From assembly GCA_018240105.1 (NCBI GenBank), contig JAFEGE010000116.1:1-32521 (forward strand): a stretch of 32,521 nucleotides of DNA. The letters are read 5' to 3'. Each line of letters opens with the position of its first letter. Positions within the stretch are counted from its first letter, which is position 1. The DNA is from Verrucomicrobiota bacterium. Lineage in GTDB: Bacteria > Chlamydiota > Chlamydiia > Chlamydiales > 2-12-FULL-49-11. The notes under the pieces are model-generated. The model saw nothing but the letters and a program-made list of their open reading frames with translations, ran no database searches and was not told where the DNA came from. This document shows, piece after piece, positions 1-7,589 of this stretch. The translations under genes and the position numbers were made by a program.

Positions 1-932
1 AGAAGGTGAGGCGGAAAGAGGCCATCTAGTCCACTTGTAACAAGAAGATCGCCTACTTTAAGGAGAGGCTCTCTTCTTTTTTCGTGAAGCTCCAAAGCCT
101 CCCCCTCTCTATCGGAGAATTCATAGTTAAAGCCAACCCCTCTTAAAAGAGAGCGACGGGTGCGCCATAAGGTGGCGCTAGAGCCTCTAACTTCACCTTT
201 CGCTAAGTAAGAGCTTGTTTCTTCTAAAGAGAGCCTCTCTTTTAACTTCTCAAAAAAGGAGGCGGGCACGTTTAGATCTTCTCGTAAATGATATTGGTAC
301 TGCAAAGCCTCTACTGCTTGTAAAAGAACTCTATCTTGCTCGCCATGTCTAAGCACTCTAACAGCCGGGGTCAAAGAAGAGTCCGTGATAAGCCGTATAT
401 AGGAGCGATCCTCCTCTACCTCTTCTACAATACCGACAAGCATGGTGCCAACAACAACCGGGCTATTCTTGCTGATGATCTTTTTGCCATAGTAGCGATT
501 TGTCTCCTCTCCCTTATCGACCCAAAGACCGCTACTCCAAAAAGCAGGATCCCGAAAAATCACCTTAGCAACAACAGCAAAGCTCTCCTCTTCGAGGATC
601 TTTTTCATCTCTTCGACACGTCTTTCATAAAAAGTCTTATACTCTTTTTTTTCTAAAAGCCCCTCTATCTTTTCGCACTGCTCCTCTATGCGATTTTCTA
701 GAGAGAGCCACTCCTTTACCTCTAAAATCTGCTCCTTTAAAAGTTGATTCTCCAAACGCAGTTGGATAAGCTCCATCTCACCCTCTGCAATAGAGCCAAA
801 GGAGGCAAATAATTCTCCCGGTAGTAGCACAAGAGATCGAAGCCAAGAAAAGCGCTCTTTAGGAACCTGTAAAAGAACAAAGAGCGTAAGCGCTATGGCA
901 AAATAAGAGGCCGCCTCTTTTTTCTTGATCAT
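1..932 (-). CDS. mreC: Rod shape-determining protein MreC (partial, C-terminus beyond the window)
   Basis: The minus strand is open from an ATG at 932 to the window edge, giving 310 codons. After a short basic start there is one membrane helix (about residues 10-22), then a charged coiled coil (about 48-120), then a beta-rich domain with MreC-like stretches: VIFRDPAFWSSGLWVDKG, VVVGTMLVGIVEEV, ITDSSLTPAVRV, and late GEVRGSS and VGDLLVTSGLDG. MreC is a bitopic inner-membrane scaffold of the MreB elongation/division machinery; Chlamydiae use MreB for division, so a role in septal peptidoglycan synthesis is expected. The ATG lies inside the end of tyrB (ATGA overlap, 930-932 against stop 929-931), which suggests translational coupling. 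From memory, Chlamydia trachomatis also has an MreC-like gene next to tyrB. The family assignment comes from reading the motifs, not a search. Confidence 0.85.
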   Translation of the reverse strand, partial: MIKKKEAASYFAIALTLFVLLQVPKERFSWLRSLVLLPGELFASFGSIAEGEMELIQLRLENQLLKEQILEVKEWLSLENRIEEQCEKIEGLLEKKEYKTFYERRVEEMKKILEEESFAVVAKVIFRDPAFWSSGLWVDKGEETNRYYGKKIISKNSPVVVGTMLVGIVEEVEEDRSYIRLITDSSLTPAVRVLRHGEQDRVLLQAVEALQYQYHLREDLNVPASFFEKLKERLSLEETSSYLAKGEVRGSSATLWRTRRSLLRGVGFNYEFSDREGEALELHEKRREPLLKVGDLLVTSGLDGLFPPHL

Positions 933-2143
933 AGAGCTTTAGATCCTTGCCATACAGAGCATAAAGCATCTACTACCGCTTCTATATTGGTTGGATTTAA
1001 AGCAGCAAGGTTGATTCTGCCTTGCTCTGTAATATAAACGGCGTGCTTTTCTCGTAAGGCTATGATTTGTGACTTCGAGAGGTGAAGCAACGAAAAAAGG
1101 CCACAGCCTTTATCTATGTAGGAGAAGTCTACATGTAGTCGTTTACCTAACTTCTGTGCGAGGGTATGGCGCATCGTCACAATTCTAAGGCGCATCTCCT
1201 CTAACTCTTTTTTCCAAAGCTCATTAAGATCTGGATGGGTTAAGAGAAGTTTAGCAACGCTTGCGCTATGTTTTGGCGGGTTAGAGTATTGCGTCCGTAT
1301 CAAAGAGGCGATATTACTAGAGATTCTCTCTCTATCTTTGGCATCTCTCATACAAACAAACAAGGCTCCCACACGTTCCGCATAGACGGCCATCGATTTA
1401 GAATAAGAATGAGCGATGAGACATTCAAGGCCATTTTCTAGAAAAAGACGTATAGGGGCTACGTCTTTCTCTATCCCCTGCCCGAGACCTTGATAGGCAG
1501 AATCAAAAAATGGGATAAGGCCGTTTCTATCGCAAAGTAAAGCTACCTCTCGCCACTCCTCAAGTGTAAGATCTACACCTGTCGGGTTGTGACTTGTCGG
1601 CTGGAGTTGTACAATGGTCTTTCTAGAGAGCTTTGAAAGATATCTGTAGAATCTATCAAAATCAAATTTGCCATCAACCCAGTAGGGGTAAGCCTCTCTC
1701 TTGATTCCAACGCGATCAAAGATCTGTGGATGGTTTGGCCATGTATAATTAGAAAGAGCAGCCTCGCTAGAGATTTCATTTTTGAGAAAATCGGATAAGA
1801 TCCGAAGCGCTGCTGTACCGCCAACCGTTTGAGCTCCTACAACAATCTCCTCTTTCCAATAAGGCCCGAGGACGAATTTGCCCGTTTGCCGAATATACTC
1901 TTCATCGCCAAGAATAGGAAGGTAGGTCTTTGTCTTCTCTGTTTTTAGAAGGAGCTCTTCTGCCTTTTTAACGGCAGTAAAGATTTTTGGGGCTGAGCCA
2001 TCTTCTTCTAAGCAAACGCCATATGTAAGATTAATGCGATCTTTTCTTGGGTCAAGGCGAAATAGGTCATTTAGCCCAAAGATAGGGTCCGCGGGGACCT
2101 CTCTTACACGAGCGAATATCGATCTAGAAACCTCTTGCTCCAA
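929..2143 (-). CDS. tyrB: Aromatic/aspartate aminotransferase (class I, PLP-dependent)
   Basis: A 404-residue fold-type I aminotransferase, normal length for the AspC/TyrB family. It moves an amino group between aspartate or aromatic amino acids and 2-oxoglutarate in the cytoplasm. Visible PLP-site elements are HNPTG (185-189), FDSAYQG with Asp214 and Tyr217, and SYSKS with Lys249 as the Schiff-base lysine, followed by the conserved ERVG (256-259). The start is TTG at 2143, not ATG: an AAGGAG Shine-Dalgarno (about 2149-2154) sits 5 bases upstream, while the only nearby ATG (2146-2148) is out of frame and abuts that site. The gene overlaps downstream mreC by 4 bases. Substrate choice (aromatic versus aspartate) cannot be settled from sequence. 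Confidence 0.92.
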   Translation of the reverse strand: MEQEVSRSIFARVREVPADPIFGLNDLFRLDPRKDRINLTYGVCLEEDGSAPKIFTAVKKAEELLLKTEKTKTYLPILGDEEYIRQTGKFVLGPYWKEEIVVGAQTVGGTAALRILSDFLKNEISSEAALSNYTWPNHPQIFDRVGIKREAYPYWVDGKFDFDRFYRYLSKLSRKTIVQLQPTSHNPTGVDLTLEEWREVALLCDRNGLIPFFDSAYQGLGQGIEKDVAPIRLFLENGLECLIAHSYSKSMAVYAERVGALFVCMRDAKDRERISSNIASLIRTQYSNPPKHSASVAKLLLTHPDLNELWKKELEEMRLRIVTMRHTLAQKLGKRLHVDFSYIDKGCGLFSLLHLSKSQIIALREKHAVYITEQGRINLAALNPTNIEAVVDALCSVWQGSKAL

Positions 2144-2182
2144 AACATCTCCTTACTCTAAACTTACAGCCACCTAAGATCG

Positions 2183-2255
2183 GGGGCGTTAGCTCAGTTG
2201 GTAGAGCGCAACGATGGCATTGTTGAGGCCAACGGTTCGAATCCGTTACGCTCCA
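2183..2255 (+). tRNA. tRNA-Ala (anticodon GGC)
   Basis: A complete 73-base cloverleaf can be folded by hand. The acceptor is GGGGCGT against ACGCTCC (one G-U) with discriminator A at 2255. The D arm is GCTC/GAGC with loop AGTTGGTA. The anticodon stem is CAACG/TGTTG with loop ATGGCAT, giving anticodon GGC. The variable loop is AGGCC and the T arm is AACGG/CCGTT with loop TTCGAAT. CCA is not encoded. GGC reads GCC and GCU alanine codons. It lies alone on the plus strand between minus-strand tyrB and rpoD. Confidence 0.95.
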
Positions 2256-2305
2256 TGACTTCTCAACAACAATCTGTTTAAAAAATCCGAATAAAGAGAA
2301 AAAGA

Positions 2306-3982
2306 TTACGCTGCCGGCTCGCCCTTCTCGACAGCCTCTAAGAAGGCTTGGAGCTGTTTTGCTCTTGTCGGATGGCGCATTTTGCGAAGCGCTTTAGCTT
2401 CGATCTGCCTTACACGTTCTCTCGTCACTTTAAAGGTAACACCCACTTCTTCTAAAGTCTTGGGCTTGCCATCTAAAAGACCAAATCTTTCGATAAGGAC
2501 TGTTCGTTCGCGATCTGTAAGGGTTGATAGCACCTCATTCATCTTATCTTTTAAGATAGAATAACCGGTGGCATCGGCTGGGGATTCTGTTGTGGTATCT
2601 TCTAGGAAGTCGCCAAATTGGCTCTCGCCGCTATCGCCAACCTCTGCTTGTAGAGAGATAGGGTGCTGGGCAATTTTATAAATTTCTCGCACGCGATCGG
2701 CTGTAAGGCCAAGCTCTTCGGCAAGTTCTTCTGGCGTTGGCTCTTTTCCTGTCTCCATCATCAACTTTTTCGCGCCACGAAGAACTTTGTTGATCGTCTC
2801 GATCATGTGGACAGGGATACGGATTGTACGGGCCTGATCCGCAATAGCGCGAGTAACAGCCTGTCTAATCCACCATGTAGCGTAGGTAGAGAACTTATAA
2901 CCTCTACGGTATTCAAATTTTTCAACCGCCTTCATAAGACCCATGTTTCCTTCCTGGATCAAATCCAAAAAGGAGAGGCCGCGGTTTGTGTATTTTTTAG
3001 CGATAGAGATAACGAGACGAAGGTTTGATTCTACCATCTCACGCTTAGCTTCCTGGCTCTTATCCATCCAGCGCTGGAGCATGCGAACATCTTTTTTAAA
3101 CTCTTCTAATCCTCGTCCGGCTGCGAGCTCTCGCTTAGCAAGCTTGCGCTCTGTTGCCGATAACTTCGCTAAAGCAAAGCGGTTTTTTTCAGCCCTTGGG
3201 GTAAGCTCTGTGATCTCTTTTTCTAAAGAGAGAAATCTATCGTAACTTGTTAAGATAACTTCGCCAAAATCCTCGATCATAGCGTAGCGGAAATGGACGC
3301 GTCGAAGATAGGCTTGCGTGCGAATACGGCTCTTTTCGATCTCTTCTAAAATTTTGACGCGATCTACTTTTGAGAGTTGCGTCTTTCGAAGTGATAAAAG
3401 ATATCTCTCTAGCTGCTCGTCTTCTTCCTGAAGAAGGGCTTTAAGGCGAGGGAGCATTTTGAAGAAATGGGTTTTATCCTCAATCTCCTTTTCAACAACA
3501 ATCTTATCAAAGCGCTCTTTGCTACCAATTAGATAGTGGATAATGGAAATAGTTTCGCTCGTTGCGTAGCGAAATCGCATGATAATTTTTTCAATCTGGA
3601 TCTGCGCCTTTTCAATGCGCTTAGAGATTTCAACCTCTTCTTCTCTCGAAAGAAGCGGGACAGAGCCCATCTCTTTAAGGTACATCCTTACAGGATCGTC
3701 TGCCGAAGCTTCGCTCTTCTTGGAGAGAGCCTCTACCTCTTTAGCCTCTTTCTTTCTCTCTTTTTGTCTCTCTACTTCTGCCTGGTTAAAGATTTGGATA
3801 TCCATGCCAGAGAGGAAAATCAAGATCTGATCGATCTGCTCTGCCGAGTCAAAGGTCATCGGCAAGATATCATTGATCTCTTCGTAGGTAATGTAGCCTT
3901 GATCTTTGGAAATAGCGACAATTTCCTCAATCTTCTGTTGGTATTGAGGATCGAAAGGTTGATTCATCTTTGCTTGTGTCAT
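2306..3982 (-). CDS. rpoD: RNA polymerase primary sigma factor (chlamydial sigma-66, RpoD)
   Basis: A 558-residue housekeeping sigma factor that directs core RNA polymerase to -35/-10 promoters. Region 1.1 (about 15-65) contains [12 protein letters not shown]; region 1.2 (about 96-130) starts [21 protein letters not shown] long non-conserved insert follows. Region 2 contains [36 protein letters not shown] and the 2.4 element [14 protein letters not shown]. Region 4 has [16 protein letters not shown] and the helix-turn-helix [20 protein letters not shown]. The protein is very close to remembered Chlamydia sigma-66 (about 571 residues), especially in regions 2-4, and is the best taxonomic marker in the window. 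The ATG at 3982 follows an AAGGAAAG ribosome site. Together with PAP2, CoiA-like and rpsT it forms a block resembling rpoD-CT616-rpsT of Chlamydia. Confidence 0.98.
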   Translation of the reverse strand: MTQAKMNQPFDPQYQQKIEEIVAISKDQGYITYEEINDILPMTFDSAEQIDQILIFLSGMDIQIFNQAEVERQKERKKEAKEVEALSKKSEASADDPVRMYLKEMGSVPLLSREEEVEISKRIEKAQIQIEKIIMRFRYATSETISIIHYLIGSKERFDKIVVEKEIEDKTHFFKMLPRLKALLQEEDEQLERYLLSLRKTQLSKVDRVKILEEIEKSRIRTQAYLRRVHFRYAMIEDFGEVILTSYDRFLSLEKEITELTPRAEKNRFALAKLSATERKLAKRELAAGRGLEEFKKDVRMLQRWMDKSQEAKREMVESNLRLVISIAKKYTNRGLSFLDLIQEGNMGLMKAVEKFEYRRGYKFSTYATWWIRQAVTRAIADQARTIRIPVHMIETINKVLRGAKKLMMETGKEPTPEELAEELGLTADRVREIYKIAQHPISLQAEVGDSGESQFGDFLEDTTTESPADATGYSILKDKMNEVLSTLTDRERTVLIERFGLLDGKPKTLEEVGVTFKVTRERVRQIEAKALRKMRHPTRAKQLQAFLEAVEKGEPAA

Positions 3983-4056
3983 TACTTTCCTTAAAGAACA
4001 GCTTCTTACACTAACAAAAAGCCGCCATTTTGTCTAGGGCTGTGAAAAAAGAGAGG

Positions 4057-4085
4057 TTGTTTTTACAAAAAAAAGCTATTATAAT
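4057..4085 (+). promoter_or_regulatory. Probable sigma-66 promoter for the PAP2 gene
   Basis: TTGTTT (4057-4062) and a perfect TATAAT (4080-4085) are separated by 17 bases, the optimal spacing. Transcription would start near 4092, about 20 bases before the ATG at 4112. The site lies in the divergent rpoD/PAP2 interval and could serve the PAP2 to CPBP gene run. Confidence 0.6.
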
Positions 4086-4111
4086 CGCTGTTATACATAT
4101 AAAATATTTCC

Positions 4112-4960
4112 ATGTTTATAGAAGAGCAGCTCTCCTTTCTCCATCTGTTACAAACGATACGCGGCCCGCATGTTGATGCAGTTTTGCGTATCTTAAATCT
4201 TCTAGATACTGCCTATTTTGCCATAGCTCTTCTGCCTTTTGTCTGGATCGGCTGCTCTTGGCGATGGGGGGCTCGCCTCTTTTACCTCTTCACCCTAAAT
4301 GAATTTGTAAATCATCTATTAAAACAGATTTTTCAAGTACCACGTCCCTTCTACTTCGATCCGCATCTAGCTGTCTTAAAAGTCTCTGGCTTTAGCTTCC
4401 CAAGTGGAGGCGCCCAAACGGCCATGCTTTTAGGACTCCTTCTCATCTCCTACGGCAAAGGAAAATACATAAGGATTTTTGGCCTGTTTTACATTTTCTT
4501 TGCCAGTGTAGTTCGAATGCTTCTAGGGGTCCACTTTCCTATGGATATCCTTGGCGGTTGGGTTGTAGGCTTTCTCCTTTTTCTTATTTTTAAATATTTT
4601 CACGAACCCCTTGAAAAAGAGACGGCCAGAGCGCCTTTAAAAATTCTATCTATAGTCCTATTCTTAAGTACTCTTCCTCTCCTATTCGACCGTCTACACT
4701 CTTTTGTCTCTTTTATTACCATAAGCCTTGGTATTTATTTCTCAACAGAGCACCATCTCTACTTTCCACCTCCAGCTCGTATCTGGCAAAAAATTTCTTT
4801 GGGTCTTTTTGCAACTGCCCTTGCTTTTTTCATTGGTTATATAACCACTACCTACTTAGATCCAGATAAAGAGCTTGCCTTCTTTTTTATCGCCGTCTGG
4901 ATAAGCTTGCTTGCCAGCCCGCTTTGTAAAAAAATGGCCCCCGCTTGGACAAAGAGATAA
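4112..4960 (+). CDS. PAP2-family membrane phosphatase-like protein
   Basis: A 282-residue protein with about seven or eight hydrophobic segments. It keeps most of the phosphatidic-acid phosphatase type 2 signature: KQIFQVPRP (Lys71, Arg78-Pro79), FPSGG (96-100) and RMLLGVHFPMD (Arg135, His141, Asp145). Family members dephosphorylate lipid phosphates such as phosphatidate or undecaprenyl pyrophosphate at the membrane. The oddity is in the second motif: PSGH has become PSGG, so the usual acid histidine at position 100 is glycine, while the nucleophile-type His141 and Asp145 remain. The protein may be slow, changed in specificity or inactive. The C-terminal third is further hydrophobic segments. 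A strong promoter lies just upstream; there is no clear Shine-Dalgarno. Confidence 0.85.
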   Translation: MFIEEQLSFLHLLQTIRGPHVDAVLRILNLLDTAYFAIALLPFVWIGCSWRWGARLFYLFTLNEFVNHLLKQIFQVPRPFYFDPHLAVLKVSGFSFPSGGAQTAMLLGLLLISYGKGKYIRIFGLFYIFFASVVRMLLGVHFPMDILGGWVVGFLLFLIFKYFHEPLEKETARAPLKILSIVLFLSTLPLLFDRLHSFVSFITISLGIYFSTEHHLYFPPPARIWQKISLGLFATALAFFIGYITTTYLDPDKELAFFFIAVWISLLASPLCKKMAPAWTKR

Positions 4961-4967
4961 AGATGTA

Positions 4968-5546
4968 ATGCTTGCCCTCCACCGTGCTATCCAAGAAAGG
5001 CTCCTTTCGATACTGCCTAAAGGGGAGGTTGTTCTAGAAAAACCAATCGGATCTCATCGAGCCGATGTGCTTTGGGAAAAAGAGAAGATTGTATTTGAAA
5101 TCCAGTGCTCACCCCTCTCTTTGGAGGATGCCGTTACAAGGTCGCGCTCCTATCAAGAAAGAGGCTTTGCTCTTGTTTGGATCCTCCATACAAAAACCTT
5201 TAACAGAAAGCGCCTGACCTCTACAGAAATTTTTTTACGCACCCTTCCCTGCTACTATACCGCCATGACAAGCCGAACGGTTCTAGGTTTTTATGACCAG
5301 GTTGAGGTTATTAAAGAGATGAGAAGAGTTTTTACCTCTAAACCGCTATCTATTGATTTTACAAAGCCTCTTAGAAATCCAAATCTCTCCTTTACGGGAG
5401 ATCGTTTTAATCAAGAGATAGAGGTTCAAAGAGCCATGGTTTATGTGAAAAAATATTTTACTCCGAAGAGCCTCTTCTCTTACGGTAAGAGCTTTTATCA
5501 AAAGGCGCTTCTTTCTCTTCTAAAAAAGCTCGCGCTTCGTGAGTAA
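4968..5546 (+). CDS. CoiA-like nuclease-fold protein
   Basis: A 192-residue protein with the look of the competence CoiA-like family. The core EKPIGSHRADVLWEKEKIV, followed by FEIQCSPLSLEDAVTRSRSY and then GFALVWIL, suggests a PD-(D/E)xK nuclease site (Glu24, Asp33, Glu44-x-Gln46). CoiA-type proteins in other bacteria help process incoming DNA during transformation; here the role is inferred. I chose the ATG at 4968, 7 bases after the PAP2 stop. An in-frame TTG at 4911 would add 19 residues but overlaps PAP2 by 50 bases and has no support. It probably shares a transcript with PAP2. In Chlamydia the equivalent slot between rpoD and rpsT holds a hypothetical protein (from memory). Confidence 0.7.
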   Translation: MLALHRAIQERLLSILPKGEVVLEKPIGSHRADVLWEKEKIVFEIQCSPLSLEDAVTRSRSYQERGFALVWILHTKTFNRKRLTSTEIFLRTLPCYYTAMTSRTVLGFYDQVEVIKEMRRVFTSKPLSIDFTKPLRNPNLSFTGDRFNQEIEVQRAMVYVKKYFTPKSLFSYGKSFYQKALLSLLKKLALRE

Positions 5547-5628
5547 TAATACGATTTCAGTATGGCTTAAAATTCTTACTCCATGCTAGCCTATTGGTTT
5601 CACTTTATTAAGGAAAGAGAGAACCCCT

Positions 5629-5910
5629 ATGGCTGATGAAGCTTCAAATGCAAAAAAACAGGTAAAAGCCCCAACTGCTGCAAAAAGACATAAGCAAGAT
5701 TTAAAGAAAAGCTTACGCAATCGCGCTGCAAAATCGAAGATCAAAACAGCAAGAACAGTTTTTACAACGCTTACGACAAAAGAAGAGAAGACAACCCACT
5801 GCAATCTTTTATACAGTCACTTAGATCGCGCTGTTAAAAAAGGTCTTTTTAGCAAAAATAAAGCAGCCCGTCTTAAGTCTAGATTAGCAGCTCAGGTAGC
5901 TAAGGCATAA
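5629..5910 (+). CDS. rpsT: 30S ribosomal protein S20
   Basis: A 93-residue, very lysine-rich helical protein, matching the usual length of bS20, which binds 16S rRNA early in small-subunit assembly. The RHKQDLKKSLRNRAAKSKIKT stretch (split here as RHKQDLKKSLRN and RAAKSKIKT), the central LDRAVKKGLFSKNKAARLKSRL and the alanine-rich end are typical. The ATG at 5629 follows an AAGGAAAGAGA ribosome site. It lies 83 bases after the CoiA-like gene and 4 bases before the first CPBP-like gene, so it may drive that pair. Confidence 0.95.
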   Translation: MADEASNAKKQVKAPTAAKRHKQDLKKSLRNRAAKSKIKTARTVFTTLTTKEEKTTHCNLLYSHLDRAVKKGLFSKNKAARLKSRLAAQVAKA

Positions 5911-5914
5911 CTCC

Positions 5915-6697
5915 ATGCTAACCGGAGTTGGAGGAGCTGCCCCGCTTGTTACAACGAGACTACCTGACCACTTATCTTTCTTAGATAAGCGCCCCGTACA
6001 ACTAGCGATTGTTATCAGCTCGGTTGCGGCTTTACATATTGGCCTTCCAAGCGTTGGCCGCTCTGTTCACACCACTTTATTAAAGCCTCTTCATCTGATC
6101 CAGAGAGGTGTGACGCTTGTTGCCTCACCTCTCTCACGCGCTTTAAAAGCTCTGCCCCCTATCGCACAAACAGCCAGCGTCACAGCCGCTTTAGCTATCG
6201 GCTTTTTTGCAGTACCTGCCATAAAAAGTGGTGTGCGCGCTCTTTTTGCCGGAAAAGATCGCTTCGATAGAGTAACTCTTATCTTAACGCGGATAGCCTC
6301 GGCCGTCGGAAGGTTTGTTATGCCAGGAAAGGCGCTCCTTCCGGTCTCTGAGAAATCTGTTCTTGAAACAACTGTTCTTACCCCAGTAGCAGAGACACTC
6401 TTCTTTCACGTCCTTTTAGAGCGACTCGGGACTGCCATCTCTTCTAGAATTTCTAATACAACAAAGCGTGCTGTAGTCGAAAGAGTACAGCTCTTAAGCT
6501 TTTCAGTTCTCTCTGGGATGACGAGAGTCCAGCTTGTGCCAGCTGTCGCTCAAAGTGTCTATACCCTTGTGAATTTCTATCCGACATCGACAACTTTTGG
6601 TCCTGTCTCTGCCCTTAGCGCTCGTGTCACAAGCCAAACTATTGCCTCTTATATTTGCCACTTCTTCCAAGCTATCTTTGCAAGAGGTCGTAGCTAA
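5915..6697 (+). CDS. Degenerate CPBP-family membrane protein (non-catalytic paralogue)
   Basis: A 260-residue membrane protein that on its own looks like an unknown. Read beside its neighbour at 6697 it shows the same layout: hydrophobic segments at about 30-46, 88-104 and 150-170, and a motif-1 position TPVAETLFFHVLLERL aligning with IPIVEEIFFRGLIPLL. In CPBP/CAAX-processing glutamic peptidases this motif is EExxxR. Here only Glu160 survives; the second Glu is Thr161 and the Arg is His165. The later FxxxH and HxxxN positions are also lost (SFSVLSGMTR, ARVTSQ). I infer a pseudo-protease duplicate of the next gene. Its ATG is 4 bases after rpsT, and its TAA overlaps the next ATG by one base (TAATG), which indicates coupled expression and perhaps a heteromer. 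Confidence 0.65.
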   Translation: MLTGVGGAAPLVTTRLPDHLSFLDKRPVQLAIVISSVAALHIGLPSVGRSVHTTLLKPLHLIQRGVTLVASPLSRALKALPPIAQTASVTAALAIGFFAVPAIKSGVRALFAGKDRFDRVTLILTRIASAVGRFVMPGKALLPVSEKSVLETTVLTPVAETLFFHVLLERLGTAISSRISNTTKRAVVERVQLLSFSVLSGMTRVQLVPAVAQSVYTLVNFYPTSTTFGPVSALSARVTSQTIASYICHFFQAIFARGRS

Positions 6698-7575
6698 TGT
6701 TTATAACACGGCATCTCCCAACAATTGAACTCCCCTCTCTTCCATCCGCAGAAGAGCTTCCACAAAAGATTGAAACAGCTCTTAGTAATCGCTGGGTTCA
6801 GACAGCTATTGTCGTAGGTGGAATCGTTTTTTCCTGCCTTATCGTCCCCTCGATTGCCCTCTTTATCAATACCGTTGTATTAGCCCCTTTCTTTCTCTTA
6901 GAGGGGCCCTTTATGAGAGTTTTTGAGTCGATAAATGCCTTTCTCCCCTCTTTTACCCCCCTTGTTCAGACGGTGCTTGGTATAGGGGTTATCATCATTG
7001 GAAGTATAGCCTACTCTATATGGAAAAGAAACGCTAAGGAAGACTCCTCAAAAGAAGAAGGGGTTCCTTTAGCTTTAAGTCTTGCTACTACTGCTCTTAC
7101 AATACCGTTTACAGAATCACACTTGCCAGATTTCACCTCCTCACACATAACAGCTGGAAAAAATAGCCTTCTCAAACTCTACATTCTTATCCCTATAGTA
7201 GAAGAGATCTTTTTTCGAGGCCTCATTCCCCTCCTCTTTCGTTCGGCTCTTCGCCTTCCTTTCTTTATCGCTTCAAAAATTGCTAAAAAAGACTACATGC
7301 CAACGGTAGAAAAGATCATTGCCGTCACACAAAACATCTTCAGCAGCACACTATTTGGTATCGCCCACTCTAGACATCGCCACTCAGCGCGTATTCCTAA
7401 CGCGATTGTAAATGGAATAACCGCTTGTTTAGCCTATTTCCCAGCTTTTGAGCGTGGTGGGCTCCCCGCTTCAGTCCTCTCTCACATGAGCAATAACGTC
7501 TTCACAGTAATCGGTGGCTATATTTTTGATAAAATCGATGGCGCCATCTCTGGCCTCTTCCCGAAAAGAGCTTAG
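6697..7575 (+). CDS. CPBP-family intramembrane glutamic endopeptidase
   Basis: A 292-residue membrane protein with all three CPBP (ABI/CAAX, PF02517-type) motifs: EEIFFR (Glu169, Glu170, Arg174), FGIAH (His224) and SHMSNN (His263, Asn267). These form the intramembrane active site of the Rce1-like family, which cleaves membrane substrates and in some bacteria works in immunity to self-made bacteriocins. Hydrophobic segments at about 34-66, 85-108 and 160-185 support an inner-membrane location. The substrate is unknown; Chlamydiae are not known for CAAX prenylation. Its start overlaps the stop of its degenerate paralogue by one base. Confidence 0.85.
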   Translation: MFITRHLPTIELPSLPSAEELPQKIETALSNRWVQTAIVVGGIVFSCLIVPSIALFINTVVLAPFFLLEGPFMRVFESINAFLPSFTPLVQTVLGIGVIIIGSIAYSIWKRNAKEDSSKEEGVPLALSLATTALTIPFTESHLPDFTSSHITAGKNSLLKLYILIPIVEEIFFRGLIPLLFRSALRLPFFIASKIAKKDYMPTVEKIIAVTQNIFSSTLFGIAHSRHRHSARIPNAIVNGITACLAYFPAFERGGLPASVLSHMSNNVFTVIGGYIFDKIDGAISGLFPKRA

Positions 7576-7589
7576 GCCAAAACTAAGCT
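7569..7589. terminator. Weak bidirectional hairpin between convergent genes
   Basis: AGCTTAG (7569-7575) and CTAAGCT (7583-7589) form a perfect 7-bp stem around a 7-base loop, overlapping the stop codons of both convergent genes. There is no long U run, so termination strength is uncertain. Confidence 0.35.

Noticed and set aside
336..656. Open frame of 106 codons on the plus strand
   Set aside because: It lies opposite the convincing mreC coding strand; low-complexity, no family pattern, no ribosome site.
3536..3994. Plus-strand open frame of 152 codons opposite rpoD
   Set aside because: Antisense shadow of the strongly conserved rpoD N-terminal region; composition is not protein-like.
4911..4967. 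TTG start extending the CoiA-like protein by 19 residues
   Set aside because: Overlaps PAP2 coding by 50 bases and lacks a ribosome site; ATG 4968 fits better.
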